Assembly (NCBI RefSeq): GCF_019703515.2
Contig: NC_059346.1
Span: 19,227,501-19,291,500, forward strand
Source of the DNA: Myxocyprinus asiaticus
Taxonomy: Eukaryota; Chordata; Actinopteri; Cypriniformes; Catostomidae
Direction: 5' to 3'
Length of the DNA: 64,000 bases
The position numbers were made by a program, and so were the translations under genes. Shown here one piece after another: positions 12,296-25,302 of this stretch; within the stretch, counting starts at the first letter, position 1, and each line of letters begins with the position of its first letter. Below the pieces are notes generated by a model. It was not told where the DNA came from, did not search any database, and worked only from the letters and a program-made list of their open reading frames with translations.

Positions 12296-12494
12296 CCGTA
12301 TCGGTGGTGGGTGTATCAGGCGTGTTAACGGTGTGTGAGGGGGCCTCTCTCCAGGCTCGTTCCAGGCTGTTGTGCTGCTTGGCTAGCTGCTCAATGGTCT
12401 CCTCCAGGTGGGTGCGCTGCTCTCGCTCATGCTGAAGTACTCGCTGCCATCTGCGACTGTGGCTCTCTGCCAGGTCCAGAAAATCTCGGCACGC
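12296..12494 (-). CDS. osbp2: OSBP2 coding exon (coiled coil)
   Basis: The translation ACRDFLDLAESHSRRWQR, then LQHEREQRTHLEETIEQL and AKQHNSLERAW, is the central coiled-coil/helical region preceding the FFAT motif, and is shared by OSBP and OSBP2. The acceptor TGTGCAG ends at 12495. The donor GTGAGA starts at 12295, leaving one base of a Gly codon. It joins the exon at 32999-33249 across the largest intron in the window. Confidence 0.92.
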
Positions 12495-13333
12495 CTGCAC
12501 AGGGACAGACGAGACATAGGGTAAACAACAACACAAACACAGAGATGTGCACAGTGTCTCATATTTAGGACTCTCAACTCAAATAAAAACTTAATTAAAA
12601 AATATTATATTTTAAAGAGGACACAAGGTTTTCCTTAAAAGTTAAATAAAAGTTTGATGACATTAGAACATTCACAACACAAAGCTCCCTACCCAGTCCA
12701 CCCAGACCTTATATGGAAAACAAGTACCAGAAACAAGTCATGCAGGAATAGTCATGGTAATTATGTCACAACTGCGAATGACAGTGTGAACTACACTGGC
12801 ACACAGAGGTTAGCCAATCGCAACAGAGTTTATACTGTCCATATATAAGTCTTACAGGTGGAGTCATACTTTTAATGGAGTGATTATTTGCAACCAGGTG
12901 TAAATAGCACCTGCCACACAGTGTAACGCCAGTGTGATCGTGCCTTTCCGGCCTGCGTTCGATTCCGCATTTGTCGCTCTCTTTTTCCCCATTTGGTTTT
13001 CTGTCTCCACTCTTAATATTTACTTTAATACTACTTGTGATAATAAATAATACATAAAATTGTTTTTGGCAGAAACCATAGATTTGAAGCACTTTATAAT
13101 GGGGTCACTAGAGTAATATGGACTTTATATAGTAACCATGTTTAATTTAGTGGTTATTGTAATTTTACTAAAAAATACAATGGTGATACAATGGTAACTG
13201 TAGTAAAACCATGTAAGGGAGGTAGGGTTAGGTTTAGGGGTAGGGGTTGGTGTAGTGTGTCTGTGGGACTCTAAATAAACACAAAAAACATGCTGGATGT
13301 ATTCCCCCCATACTGTATGTTAGTATTTAATTA

Positions 13334-13450
13334 GGGGTGTAAATAGTATCTGCCATTATTTGTACCAGGGTTGGGGTGCAAATAATATTTGCCACTATTT
13401 GCACTGGTGTGTAAATAGCATCTACCTTTATTTGCACCAAAGTGCAAATT
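13334..13450. repeat. Short diverged tandem repeat (~38 bp unit)
   Basis: Three units of the type GTGTAAATAGTATCTGCC plus ATTATTTGCACC follow each other at about 13335, 13373 and 13411. A related single piece (GTGTAAATAGCACCTGCC) lies at 12898. Confidence 0.65.
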
Positions 13451-14061
13451 GTATATGCCTACTTTTAAAGGTACAGCAAAAACAGCAAGTTTTTTCCAAA
13501 GGGTCAGAGAGAAGGTGGGAAATGTTCATGAAAAACAAATTTACGTTTTTGGTTCAAGCAACCTTGACTGATTTTGTAAGTGTATTTTAGAAAAAAAATA
13601 TTACTAAATTGCAGGACACAGCTCCTTAAATAATATTTAATCCATTTTAGGATTATAAATTTAAATCATACATTTCTGAAATGTTTTCACTAACAATATT
13701 TTATAAAACTTCTCAACTCTAAAGGTTTAGAGCAAATGATGCCTTGACATCCTTATCCTCCGCTTCTGCTTTCCCTCACTATCTCCTCCATCATGATAAT
13801 CCTGGTTCCCAATTCTCTTGGGATCTTATCTGTCCTCCTGCTGCAGGCATCACACATAAATTCAACTGTTTCCTCATTACTGTTCTGGTCTCCCTCATAA
13901 AAATGTTCCCCACAGGAAGAGGACATGGAAATGCCTTCCTCTCTCTGTCCTTTTTGTATTCCACTCTCTCTCTCTTTCTTTCTAATATTTCCCCCCCTAA
14001 CTTTTTTTTCTTGTTCTTTAGCCAATGAAGTGTCTGACTTCATTAAAAATATTATATTGGA

Positions 14062-14182
14062 GGACTCTCCTGTAGCTTAACTGGTAGAGCATAGTGCTAG
14101 AAACACCAAGGTCATGGGAACACAATGTATACCTTGAATGCACTTTAAGTGGTAGTAATAAAAGTGGCTGCCAAATGCATAC
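14062..14182 (+). mobile_element. tRNA-derived SINE
   Basis: The head has a box-A-like TAGCTTAACTGGTAGAGC (14073-14090) and a degraded box B. It continues into a body ending in GTGGCTGCCAAATGCAT, the arrangement of the common tRNA-derived SINEs of cyprinids. The box B region (near AAGGTCATGGGAACAC) has lost the TTCGA core, so this copy is probably transcriptionally dead. Confidence 0.75.
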
Positions 14183-17100
14183 ACGTAAATGGAGGTCTTT
14201 AACAGAAATGGGATCCGAGTCGATGAAACTGATCAAATGTAGAAGCTCTAGTTGTCAAAGTGAAAGCAGAAGTGAAAGAGTTAATCTGATGACTTGTGCA
14301 TGCTCAGAAACACACAAACACAAAACAAGCAGCAGATTTATGACCGGCAGCCTGTCTATGGGCTGAGTCATATTTTTTTTTTTTGGTATGTAGTCTCTGA
14401 TTTGCAGGATTGAGCAATACAAATGCATAAGAGAGGTTACTCTTGGTCAACACACATGCAAAATAATCATATGATTGCACCCAGAGAAAATTTATATTGT
14501 TTAGAGGTAGCTCTTTCACAGTTTAGGGCATTTGATATGGTTCTCAGTTGTGTTTAATGCAAGTACCAACATTGTCTCTGATGTTTCTCCTAAAATTCCT
14601 TGGGAGAAATAAGAATAGAATCAAATGAGACAATTGATGACATAAAGTAAGAGTATGGAGCTACAAATGTAGTGTGGACAGCATAGGTCAAATCATTTGG
14701 CCTTGGAAAAATTTGATGAGAAATGTTTTAGTTCATGATTGATGATCTTGGTATCTTTGGTACTGTATCTGAGCACAGTTTGTGACATTGTTCAGATCTC
14801 TTCTTAATAATATGTTCTTAAGGAAAAAAATCTGAAAAGCACTCCATTCCATTTGTTCTCTATTTAATCTAGATGCTATCTGGGAGAAATAACTGAGATA
14901 TTAAAGCGAACCCATTTGTGACATTTATTTTCTACGGGTACTGCTGTAACCCGAAAACTTAGAAAACTTTTCTTCCCTCATATAGCGCTATATGTGAATG
15001 ACAAATGGCTTGTTTATTTCTCATTATTATATACAATAACCCACACCACACATACATTTTATTGAAAAGAACCATTCTAATATAATTCAGTATCTGTGAA
15101 AGCATCTCTCTCATCACAGCTCGTCAATCACGTTAATGACTGAGACTAATGTATAGCCACAAATCATTAAGGCAGCTCCCAGTCACAACTAATTACATCT
15201 TTTACAGTGCTATTGCCTTGGGGTGTCAGAGACATCTCTCGACTGTACTCTCTTTCTGTCTCTCCATCCCTCTATTTCTTCATCTCTACTTTCATCATTG
15301 TTTCTTTATTCATCATCCTCATCTCTACAAGCCACAAAGGCACAACTAATCTCACTGACCTCTGTCTGCTGGATTTGTTAGTCAGAACAGACACTGATTT
15401 TTTTATACCATTCATGCTTAAATATGATGTGTTAAAGAAATGTTTGACTTGCAGTATTTTATGCTAAATAAATTATAACAATTATAAAAACATTTATGAT
15501 GCGTGTTTTCATGCGTTTTTATTAAAAGCAGAAATAAAACTATTTAAAAACAGTTGGACATTTTAGACTAAAGTCTAAAGTAATCAGTAATGGTCCAGGT
15601 TGTAAAACAAACAAACAAACAAACAAACAAAAAAACAAAAACATTATAGATTGATCTCTGCTTTAAACTACACAACCAAAGTGCCAAAATAATTACCCAC
15701 TCACCTGCACTCCCCTCAGCACTGACAGTCTAGAGCTCTGCTATGAGAGAGGATCTTTTCTGCTTCACTCAGCATGTGACTGTGGCTTCCTCACACGTTC
15801 ATGAAACTACAGCTGCTTACCTTTAACATAAGCAACACTTCTGTTATTTTTTTTTGCTGAGCGAGGCAACATTGCCCAGACTGCTCATGACTCCAGGAAG
15901 AGTTTAGGGGATGTGCATCATGTCTGAGGAATGCCCTTTAAAATAGTTATGAGAGGGCAAGGGCCATGCGATTCCATACATAAAGCAGATGGCTGCATTT
16001 GATAACTACAGATGGCGTGTCATTCGATTTATGGTTGTAATGAAATGCCAAATGAGATTTTTAATAAAACCGTTCTATAATCTCTATTACTTGCTAAACT
16101 ATTCACATATCACATATTAAACACACACACACACACACGCACACGCACACACACGCACACGCACACATTTACTTAGCTCTCTAAATGTAGACATACCATA
16201 CTGCCCTACAAAACCAAAATGCAGTAACTATCCCACCACTGAAACATGTATTTTGATTGCCCAGTGAAATGTGGACTATAAAATTGTCTCAATCTGTTTT
16301 CTCTGAATCATAGTTTAGTTATGGATTTGGCCTCTGTCATAGGCTGGATCAAAGTTTAAGAGACCTGATTTTGGTTATACAGTAACTCAATTTTGACAGT
16401 TACAGCAAAAATGTGTATTACTGCATTTGTCTTTGCAGGGCAGCTCACACACACCATAACCCTACCCTTAAAGAAAATGTTTTGCATGAAAAAAAAAAAA
16501 AAATTAAAAAAAGGTATTTATTTTATCTATTAAATGATTTTCCAACTGAGGATGTCACCAAATTTCACTGAAATGCTGGCTGGCCTTTAATCACACACTC
16601 CTGAGTCCTGACATATGATATCATACCATCATAAGACATCACAGGACCATCATTCAGTGCCACAGAAAGTGAAGAAAACATATTTTCATCACCTTCCATA
16701 TACAGATGTACAGTAAATATATAAGAACTGAAGTCTTACGATAATCCGCTTATCCATCATAAATCTAAATGGTCTTCCTCTCATTAGACCTGTGTAGTCT
16801 GTCCATGTGTAATAGTGGTTTAATGAGCTGGGCCCCATAGTACTGTTCAGCACTTTTCATTATGTGTGTGTATTTCTATTTAGCTGCCTATTAATAATTT
16901 CAGATATGAACAAAAGAAGAATCCATATAGCTGTCCAAACAGAGATCTCACTACTGAATTTGTGTTATAGCAGGCAAATCTGGTTAAGAGTTAGATCACT
17001 CAAACACTTAAAATTCTGACAGCTGTCTGCAGGGCTGATGGTTTATGCTAATCTCATAAAGATCAGAATAATTTCAAATGGAAGCAAATAGAATCAGCCA

Positions 17101-17232
17101 ATAACACATAACACACTGGTGAGCTATTAATTTCTTAAAATTATTAAGTAAAGTAGATGTTCCTGTATATTCCACTTTATTCTCAATTTTGAATTTACCC
17201 GCTCCTAAAGTTGCTACCAGCACAAAAGTAAA

Positions 17233-18381
17233 CACTGATGAGCCAAAACATTATGACCACCTGCCTTATATACTGCTGGTCCTCCGCGTGCCGCCAAAAC
17301 AACGCAGACCCCTGAAGGTGTTCTGTGGTATCTGGCACCAAGGCATTAGCAGCAGATCCTTCAAGTCCTGTAAGTTGCGAAGTGGAGCCGCCGTGGATTG
17401 GACTTGTTGGTCCATCACATCCCACAGATGCTCAAATGGATTGAGATCTGGGGAATTTGGAGGCAAGGGCAACACCTAGAACTCTTCATCATGTTCCTCA
17501 AGCCATTCCCGAACAATGTGTGCAGTGTGGCAGGGCGCATTATCCTGCTGAAAGAGACCACTGCCATCAGGGAATACCATTGCCATGAAGGGGTGTACCT
17601 GGTCTGCAACGATGTTTAGGTAGGTGGCATGTGTCAAATTGACGTCCACATGAATGGCCAGACCCAGGGTTTCCCAGCAGAACATTGCCCAGAGCATCAC
17701 ACTCCCTCCAGCTTGTCATCTTCCCACAGCTCATTCTGGTGCCATCACTTCCCCAGGTAAATGGCGCATACATACACGGCCGTCCACGTGATGTAAAAGA
17801 AAACGGGACTCATCGGACCAGGCGACCTTCTTCCACTGCTCCAAGGTCCAGCTCCGACGCCTGCGTGCCTATAGTAGGTGCTTTCAACGGTGGACAGGGG
17901 TCATCATGGGCACTCTGACCGGTCTGCGGCTACGCAGCAGGTGCGATGCAACATGTGTTGTGACACGTTCCTCCTGTGTCACACTAGACCTTCTGTGGGT
18001 TCGGACCAGATGGGACAGCCTTCGTTGCCCTCGCGCATCGATGAGCCTTGGGCGTCTAACACCCTGCCACCAGTTTGAGATTTGTCCCTCCTCGGACCAC
18101 TGTCAGTAGGTACTCACCACTGCTGACTGGGAGCACCCCACAAGCCTTGTCATTTAAAAGATGTTCTGACCCAGTTGTCTTGCCATAACAATTTGGCCCT
18201 TGTCAAAGTCGCTCAGGTCTTTACTCCTGCCCATTTCTCCTGTATTCAACACACTGATTACAAGAACTGATTGTTCGCTTACCATCTAATCTACCCAGAC
18301 TTTGATATGTGGCCTTGTTAGGAAAACATCAACGTTATTCGCTTCACCTGTGAGTGGTCATAATTTTTTGGCTCATCTGTG
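17233..18381 (-). mobile_element. Tc1-like transposon, third family
   Basis: Ends read CACTGATGAGCCAAAACATT on the left and the complement of CACAGATGAGCC on the right. A TA follows the right end (18382-18383); the left TA is decayed. It contains a minus-strand transposase with multiple breaks. It is the same family as the plus-strand element at 44839-46738. Confidence 0.88.
17266..18240 (-). pseudogene. Tc1-like transposase pseudogene (third family)
   Basis: N-terminal DNA-binding remnants begin near 18235 ([19 protein letters not shown]) with stops inside the second helix. The catalytic pieces are VAWSDESRF (about 17805), FQQDNAPCHTAHIV (about 17525-17560) and SPDLNPFEHLWDVM (about 17420). 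There are several in-frame stops and one frameshift at about 17475. The natural stop region ends near 17266. Confidence 0.85.
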
Positions 18382-18383
18382 TA

Positions 18384-20103
18384 TTTTAATGTCTCAGTAT
18401 GGGTATTTTAAATCCCAGACAAGCCCCCAATAATTTTACGACCCCAAGATGGCCTAGGGATGTAAGGGTGAAACATTAAAAATAGATTTTAAATTTATTT
18501 GTGTGCTGGAACAAATGACAACAAATAAGGGAAAATATGGTGCAATAATCAAGCATATATTTATATACAAATGTGTAAAGTGATAAGTGAATTAGTGAAA
18601 AGTGAAATGGAAATATTTACAATAACAGGTAAATACCGAAACACACAGAAAAGGGGAAAATTGACGTGAGCGGTGCAAAACAAACAAAATAAACAAAACA
18701 AAAACATACACGTTTTAACCTCTAGACTGACTAGAAACCAAAAAAGTAAATAAAATTGTCTTCAAGATGCCCTACCTAATCTAGCCCAAATGTAGGGTGT
18801 CACTCTCTCCTTACCTAGTGTGTCTATACAGAATAGTAACCCTACGTGTGTGTACAATGTACGTCACGTGACATCTTACCTGTCCGCTTCTCCCCGATAT
18901 GAAAAAAAAAAAAAACAATAATAATGAAAATGGGGACAAAAATAAACCAAAGAACAAATAATAATGCAAGGGGGTCAAGGAAACGAGATTGTAGTCACAC
19001 AGTCAAAAACAAAAATATTGGATGTAATAATGGATAGTGATCAAACAAATGAGTACCGTAACTTCAGCAAAAGCTCCCTTGAATGGGTTTTGTCTCGGTT
19101 TTAAACTGGGCAGTCTATTTGAATAGTACGGACTACGGAGAGCCGGAGAAAGTTCAGACTGACACATACTATTTAGCATGGACACAAACAGGAACATAAC
19201 AATCATATTTTAAAAACTGTGGTTGGTCCTTTCATTTCTTTGACTGACTAAGTTTTAATATGGAACAGACTTTATGCCGACAGACAAAAGTTTGGTTTTG
19301 TGAGCCTAGAGTGGACTTGGTGTTCAAGTTCAGAAATGTTCACATGAGCATTAATAAGTGATTCACATGTGATTAATAGCCACATTTGTACATTTGGTCG
19401 AAACACTTTTGCGAATCCCACAAAATCAAAATAAATAGCTAGATATTGTTAAAGTTCACCTGAGCTCAAGTTGAGTATAGTCCACCACCAGTGCCGAAAT
19501 GGGAACACATAAGACAAACTTACTTTCAAGTATTGATTTTCATCACTGAGGGTAGTGAAACCTTTCCAAAATTTTATTTAGTAAATCAAATGTAAGACAC
19601 AGAGGACATCCACAAAACTGAGAGCTATACATAGGCCTGTATTGAACACAGCAGTAGAGGCAAGCTCTACCTTTATTGATTACCGACAGAAAAAGCTGTC
19701 ATTGATTAAAGTAAATGCAACAGCAAGACTTGACTTTAGGCCCAGAATGACCATGAAATGTGATACTTCCAGTTTTGAATCTTCCCAGGCACAGATTAGG
19801 ATTAGGTCTGGAATTAACAAGATGTAAATTAGAGCTGTTGTAGTATTATATAGTTCCATTCTGAAGCTAGTTTTGGAAATGGGTCTGTATGATAAAAGAT
19901 GTCTCGGTAAGAGCTAATAAACGATTAGGTTTCACTTTGTACATATTGATCGAAGACACAAGTAGCTAAGAGGTATAAATGAATCACAATCATTCCTCGC
20001 ACTATTTCTGAGCCCATTCATATTGACTATGGCATTAGGGAAAATTAAAGGAATTAAAGGAAAACATTCTCCACATGATTAAACACACTGAATACAAATA
20101 GCC
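18384..20103. other. Intron stretch with no recognised feature
   Basis: AT-rich sequence with short poly-A tracts (about 18902-18914). No exon-like frame with splice sites and no repeat boundaries were found. Confidence 0.55.
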
Positions 20104-20105
20104 TT

Positions 20106-20653
20106 AAAGGTTTAGTTCACCCAAAAATGAAAATGATCTCATCATTTACTCCATCCAGTTGGTTTTGGGTGAGAACAGACCAAAACGTAACTCCTTTTTC
20201 AGTGTATATCTTGACAGCAGTCTCCTTGGCGATCATGATTTTAAGCTTGATTACACTTCCTATAGGTCCATCTAGCGCTCTGCGCATGCGTAAAGCAATA
20301 GGACATGTAATCGAGCTTGAAATTATGATCGGGCCTAGAGACTGCAATGACAAGGTGTACAGTGAAAAATGAGTTACAGTGTATTTTGGTCTGTTCTCAC
20401 CCAAAACCAACTGGATTGTGTCAGAAGAAACTAATTAAACCACTGGAGCCTTATGGATTACTTTTATGCTGACTTTATCTAATTTTTGGAGCTTCAAAGG
20501 CCTGACTCACTTGCATTTTATGGACCTACAGAATATTTTTCAAAAAATCTTTGTTTGTGTTCAGCACAAGAAAGAAAGTAATACACATCTAAGATGGCAT
20601 GAATGTGAGTTAATAATGAGATAATTTTCACTTTTGGGTGAACTATCCCTTTA
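20106..20653. mobile_element. Foldback MITE with internal hairpin
   Basis: Ends read TTTAGTTCACCCAAAAATGA on the left and, inverted, ACTTTTGGGTGAACTATCCC on the right, next to TTAAAGG. This is the widespread fish MITE end. Inside, 20155-20415 forms a second long hairpin with arms of about 110-125 bp (CCAGTTGGTTTTGGGTGAGA versus its complement near 20410) and a GC-rich loop around 20265-20300. Confidence 0.85.
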
Positions 20654-21759
20654 AAGGGGTGATGTCAAGAGGAATCACATTTTCCTTGATATTTTGAACA
20701 TACTGTAAGCTTCAGAACTCTAAACTTCCTCCCCAATGCAAAAAAAGCATTTATTGACACAAAGCTGCAAAAATGCCTTCTTCTCTACTTCTGTGGTTAT
20801 CCTAAGTCATTAGGGTGCTCATTATTTCATGACCGCCACGACAGCAATGACATCAGTGCCTACTTTTACATTATTGCATCCTAGGCCCCGACCACTGGCG
20901 CACCGTTAGTAAACAGAGAGAGAGCAGGACAGATTCTTCCATACTAAAGGGGACTTACACAGGACACCTTCTGGTGCCCATCTGGACTGTTTTAAATTAT
21001 TTTTGTATAAACATGCACAAGACAGTTGTCTTTGACCATTGTCATGCATCTCGCACCACTTTTAAAAGACTCTTTAAAAGACCCCCATTCTGTTTCAGTT
21101 AGCTGCGCTGCATCTTGCTTTTTTGAGCATAAACGCATCCTGGATGTGTTCTTGCACCCATCTTTTTGGGTGTTCTTGCACCCATTTTTCATTGTTGGTC
21201 TATGTAAACTTGCACAAGATCAAGGCTATTCAATTGACGGCCCACGGGCCATATCCGGCGCAACAAACTTTTTTATTTGGCCCGCTGTCTGATTTTGATA
21301 AAATCAGCATGCAGTCTGATCATCAGAGTTTAACAACAATCAACTGCGCATGAACCGGCAGCATTCAGTGCTGAGTTTAACAATGCTCTGCAGCAAGTAC
21401 TGTGTAAAATGTGATAAAATGAAGCGCCACTGAACCTGACTATGTTTGGCTCTATATAAAGATGTGTGTCAGCATTATCCATCTCGAAAATCATAAATTT
21501 CGTTTGCTCTTCATTTACCATCTACACAAATATTTGGCTTCTGCACTGGATCCTGTGTGCAAATGCACAATATTGCCAAGACAAGGAAAGGCAAATTTTT
21601 TTTTCAGTCAGAGGGCCAGAGACAGGATTTAAAATGATCATATATAACTAAATTCTGACTGTTTTTGGTGCAAAAAACTTTACTAACATAATTATTAGTG
21701 GACCTCAGGTTACATAATACAAAAAAAAAAAAAAGAAAATTGCATGACATGACCCCTTA
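20653..21759. mobile_element. MITE with AAAGGGGTCATGACATG-type ends (copy 1)
   Basis: Left end AAAGGGGTGATGTCAAG and right end TGCATGACATGACCCCTT are inverted relatives. A second copy is at 37474-38008, and both share an internal AAACTTCCTCC segment. Copy 1 carries extra internal DNA including a GGCCCACGGGCCATATCCGG stretch near 21238. No coding content. Confidence 0.75.
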
Positions 21760-22088
21760 AAATATGAACAAAGTTATCAAATCAAATCAAATCACTTTAT
21801 TGTCACACAGCCATATACACAAGTGCAATGGTGTGTGAAATTCTTGGGTGCAGTTCCGATCAACATAGCAGTCGTGACAGTGATGAGACAGTACCAATTT
21901 ACAATAACATCAAATTAACACAACACAATTTAAACATCTGTTATACACATAATTACACTCAACAATATACAAATAATAACATACACTGTACAGTATACAA
22001 TACGCAGTTTTTTTTGTTTTTTTTTTAACTATATAGATACACATTATTCAATAAAAATTAAAAATAAAAATATATATATATAAAAAAA

Positions 22089-22089
<1 letters not shown>

Positions 22090-22159
<70 letters not shown>
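22090..22159. repeat. (AT)n microsatellite
   Basis: An uninterrupted AT run inside the 3' UTR of the LINE at 21776-25300. The sister LINE at 51036 has only a short AT stretch at this place, so the run expanded after insertion. Confidence 0.95.
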
Positions 22160-22165
<6 letters not shown>

Positions 22166-22332
22166 ACAGTATTGTACTGTATTGACATTCAGGCTGTCGG
22201 TTGATAGTCAGTTGTTAAGAGAGAACATAATATAATAATAATAATATAATTTATAATAGTCTGGTGTGAGATATAAGAGTAAGGGTAATAAAGTGAAGTG
22301 CTGATGTATTTTGATCGTGGGAGATCAAGAGT

Positions 22333-24204
22333 TCAGAAGTCTGATTGCTTGGGGGAAGAAGCTATCATGGAGTCGGCTGGTGTGGGTCCTGATGCTGCGA
22401 TACCGCCTACCTGATGGTAGCAGTGAGAACAGCCCATGGCTCGGGTGGCTGGAGTCTCTGATGATCCTTTCACACACCGCCTTGTATATATTTCCTGGAG
22501 GGAGGGAAGCTCACCTCCGATGATGTGTCTGGCAGTTCGCACCACCCTTTGCAGTGATTTGCGGTTGTGGGCAGTGCTATTGCCGTACCAGGCGGAGATA
22601 CAGCCAGTCAGGATGCTCTCCACAGTGCAGGTGTAGAACCGTGTGAGGATGTGGCGGTTCATTCCAAACTTCCTCAGCCGTCTCAGGAAGAAGAGGCGCT
22701 GATGAGCCTTCTTCACAACGACTTCAGTGTGGATGGACCATGTGAGTTCCTCAGTGATGTGGACACCCAGGAACTTGAAGCTGCTGACTCTCTCCACTGG
22801 TGCTCCATTGATGGTGATGGGACTGTGTTCTCTGTCTTTTCTTCTGAAGTCCACCACAAGCTCCTTTGTCTTACTGACATTGAGGGAGAGGTTGTGCTCC
22901 TGACACCAGTGTGTCAGAGTGTGCACCTCCTCTCTGTAGGCTGTTTCATCATTGTCAGTGATTAGACCTACCACTGTCGTGTCATCAGCAAACTTAATGA
23001 TGGCATTGGAGCTATGTGTTGCCACACAGTCATGTGTGTACAAGGAATACAGTAGTGGGCTGAGAACACAGCCCTGCAGGGCTCCAGTGTTGAGGGTTAG
23101 TGATGAGGAGATGTTGCTGCCTATTCTAACCACCTGGTGTCTGCTTGACAGGAAGTCCAGGATCCAGCTGCACAGTGAGCTGTTTAAGCCCAGATCCCGG
23201 AGTTTCTCATCTAGCTTGGAGGGCACTATGGTGTTGAATGCTGAGCTGTAGTCTACAAACAGCATTCTCACATAAGTGTTCTTCTTTTCCAGGTGGGAGA
23301 GAGCAGTGTGTATTGTAGATGCAATGGCATCATCAGTGGAGCGGTTGTTGCGGTAAGCAAACTGCAGCGGGTCAAGATTGAGTGGCAATACAGAGCAGAT
23401 GTAATCTCTGATTAGTCTCTCAAAACATTTGCTGATGATGGGGGTCAGAGCAACAGGACGCCAGTCATTTAAACAAGTTATTTTTGATTGTTTTGGTACA
23501 GGCACAATGGTGGATGTTTTAAAGCATGTGGGGACTACAGACAAAGAGAGGGAAAGGTTGAAAATGTCCGTAAAAACACCAGCCAGCTGGTTCGCGCACG
23601 CTCTGATGACGCGGCCCGGAATGCCATCTGGGCCCGTGGCTTTGCGGATATTCACCCGTCGGAAGGATCGGGTTACATCCGCTACAGAGACGGAGATTGA
23701 ACTAACCTCTGTAGCTTCGGCCGTGAGAGCTCTCTCCGCGAGGGCGGTGTTATTTCCCTCGAAACGAGCATAAAAAGTATTTAGCTCATCCGGTAGAGAG
23801 GCAGCGGTGTTCATGGCGGAGTTTTTATTCACTTTAAAGTCCGTGATGATGTTAATTCCCTGCCACATGCTTCTAGAGTTGGTGGTGTTAAACTGTCCTT
23901 CAATCTTGCTCCTGTACTGGCGTTTTGCTGTTTTGATAGTTTTTCGGAGGGCATAACTGGCTTGTTTATGCTCCTCCGCGTTCCCGGAATTAAAAGCGGA
24001 GGTCCGCACATTAAGTGCCGCGCGAACATCGCTATTGATCCACGGCTTCTGATTCGGATAGATTCGTACAGTTCTGGTCGGAATCACTTTCTCTATGCAC
24101 GTTCTGATGAAACACATTACGCTATCAGCGTAAAGCTCGATGTCATCATCAGAGGCGGACCGGAACATCTCCCAGTCCGTGTGATCAAAACAGTCTTGTA
24201 GCAT
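22333..24204 (-). pseudogene. LINE reverse transcriptase (second part)
   Basis: About 620 codons. A linker (WINSDVRAALNVRTSAF) precedes the RT fingers ([13 protein letters not shown]) and the palm motifs [32 protein letters not shown] and [13 protein letters not shown] with both catalytic Asp present. The thumb follows ([20 protein letters not shown]). Near the C-terminus (after RRCVK, about 22500) the frame shifts relative to the copy at 51488-52828. Apart from that and the TAA at 24214 it is open, so it is probably a young insertion. Confidence 0.92.
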
Positions 24205-24213
24205 AGAGTCTGA

Positions 24214-25302
24214 TTAGTCCGACCAACACTGGATCGTTCTGAGGGTGGGTGCTTCCTGTTTCAATTTCTGCCTGTAAGTGGGCAGAAGCAGAATGGAAGA
24301 GTGGTCCGATTTGCCAAATGGTGGGCGGGGGAGGGATTTGTAGCCATGCCGGAACGGAGAGTAGCAATGATCCAAAACCCGGTCCCCTCGTGTGTTGAAA
24401 CTAATGTGCTGGTGATATTTTGGTGCGACTGATTTTAAACTGGCTTTATTAAAGTCCCCGGTCACAATGAACGCGGCCTCAGGGTGCGCGGTTTCCTGCT
24501 CACTTATAATCCCATACAGTTCCTTGAGTGCCCGGTCTGTGTCGGCTTGTGGGGGAATGTACACAGCTGTGATAATGACCGCTGTGAATTCCCTCGGTAG
24601 CCAGAGTGGTCGACACAGAAGCATAAGAAATTCCAGATCAGGAGAACAGAAAGACTTGATGGAATGTACGTTCCTCTGATCACACCAGGATTTGTTGATC
24701 ATAAAACATACACCACCTCCTCTAGTTTTACCTGAGAGGTCTTTCGCTCTGTCCGCTCGGTGCACGGAGAACCCCGCGGGTTCAATGGCTGAGTCTGGAA
24801 TCTCCGCAGACATCAAAGTTTCTGTTAGGCAGATAATGCAGCAGTCCCTCGTCTCTCGTTGGAAAGAGATCCGCGCTTTCAGCTCGCAGAGCTTGTTATC
24901 CAGAGACTGAACATTTGCCAGTAGAATAGTGGGTAGCGGGGGTCGATTTGCGCGGCGTCTTACTCTGATGAGAACACCGGCTCTGTTTCCCCTTTTCCTC
25001 CTGCGTTTCCGCGGCCATGCTGCCCAGACAAAGGGCTCTGCTTGCGTGTTTGTAAACAGTGGGTCGGCATTGAGGAATGTGAAGTCCGGTTTTCGGTGTG
25101 AGATCGCTGAACCAATGTCCAAAAGTGTTTGTCTGTCATAGACAATAAGGCAGACAACATCCAAGACAAAAAACATAAGAATTGTGAACAAAACAAACAA
25201 AACATTGCTATGTTGTGTCGGAGCTCGCAACGCAGCAGCCATACTCGGCGCCATCTTGAGTCTGTCCATGTACATGTACAACAAAACACTGTTAACTATC
25301 AA
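24214..25302 (-). pseudogene. LINE AP-endonuclease domain (first part of LINE protein)
   Basis: 362 codons. The endonuclease motifs are visible in order: NVQSLDNKLCEL, CLTETLM, GGGVCFMINKSWC, VYIPPQ, VTGDFNKA and a C-terminal FGKSDHSS. It ends at an in-frame TAA (24214-24216). The RT frame (22333-24204) continues in the same frame three codons later, so this is one ORF split by one stop rather than two genes. The first part (before about 25000) is hydrophobic and basic and is not recognised. Confidence 0.88.

Larger units (their letters stand above)
12495..17232. other. Large OSBP2 intron, first part
   Basis: Mostly single-copy-looking AT-rich DNA. Recognised pieces are a short tandem repeat (13334-13450), a SINE (14062-14182), an (AAAC)n run (about 15607-15630) and an (AC)n/ACGC run (about 16119-16166). 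A TAGGGTTAGGTTTAGGGGTA stretch at 13215-13250 is a common interspersed fish motif, not a telomere array. No exons found. Confidence 0.6.
21776..25300 (-). mobile_element. CR1/L2-type LINE, near full length
   Basis: The 3' end carries a short TTTGAT-type tail (ATCAAATCAAATCAAATC at 21779-21796 on the plus strand) and a 3' UTR with a 70-bp (AT)n run. It reads 5' to 3' on the minus strand through an AP endonuclease and a reverse transcriptase. The 5' edge is approximate (about 25260-25300). A 5'-truncated sister is at 51036-52868. Clade placement within CR1/L2/Rex is by motif style only. Confidence 0.85.

Noticed and set aside
13215..13255. Interstitial telomere-like repeat
   Set aside because: Only a few irregular TAGGG-like units, a common interspersed fish motif, not a TTAGGG array.
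22311..23773. Plus-strand open frames up to 132 codons
   Set aside because: Antisense shadows of the LINE reverse transcriptase on the minus strand. The same shadows recur at 51474-52955.
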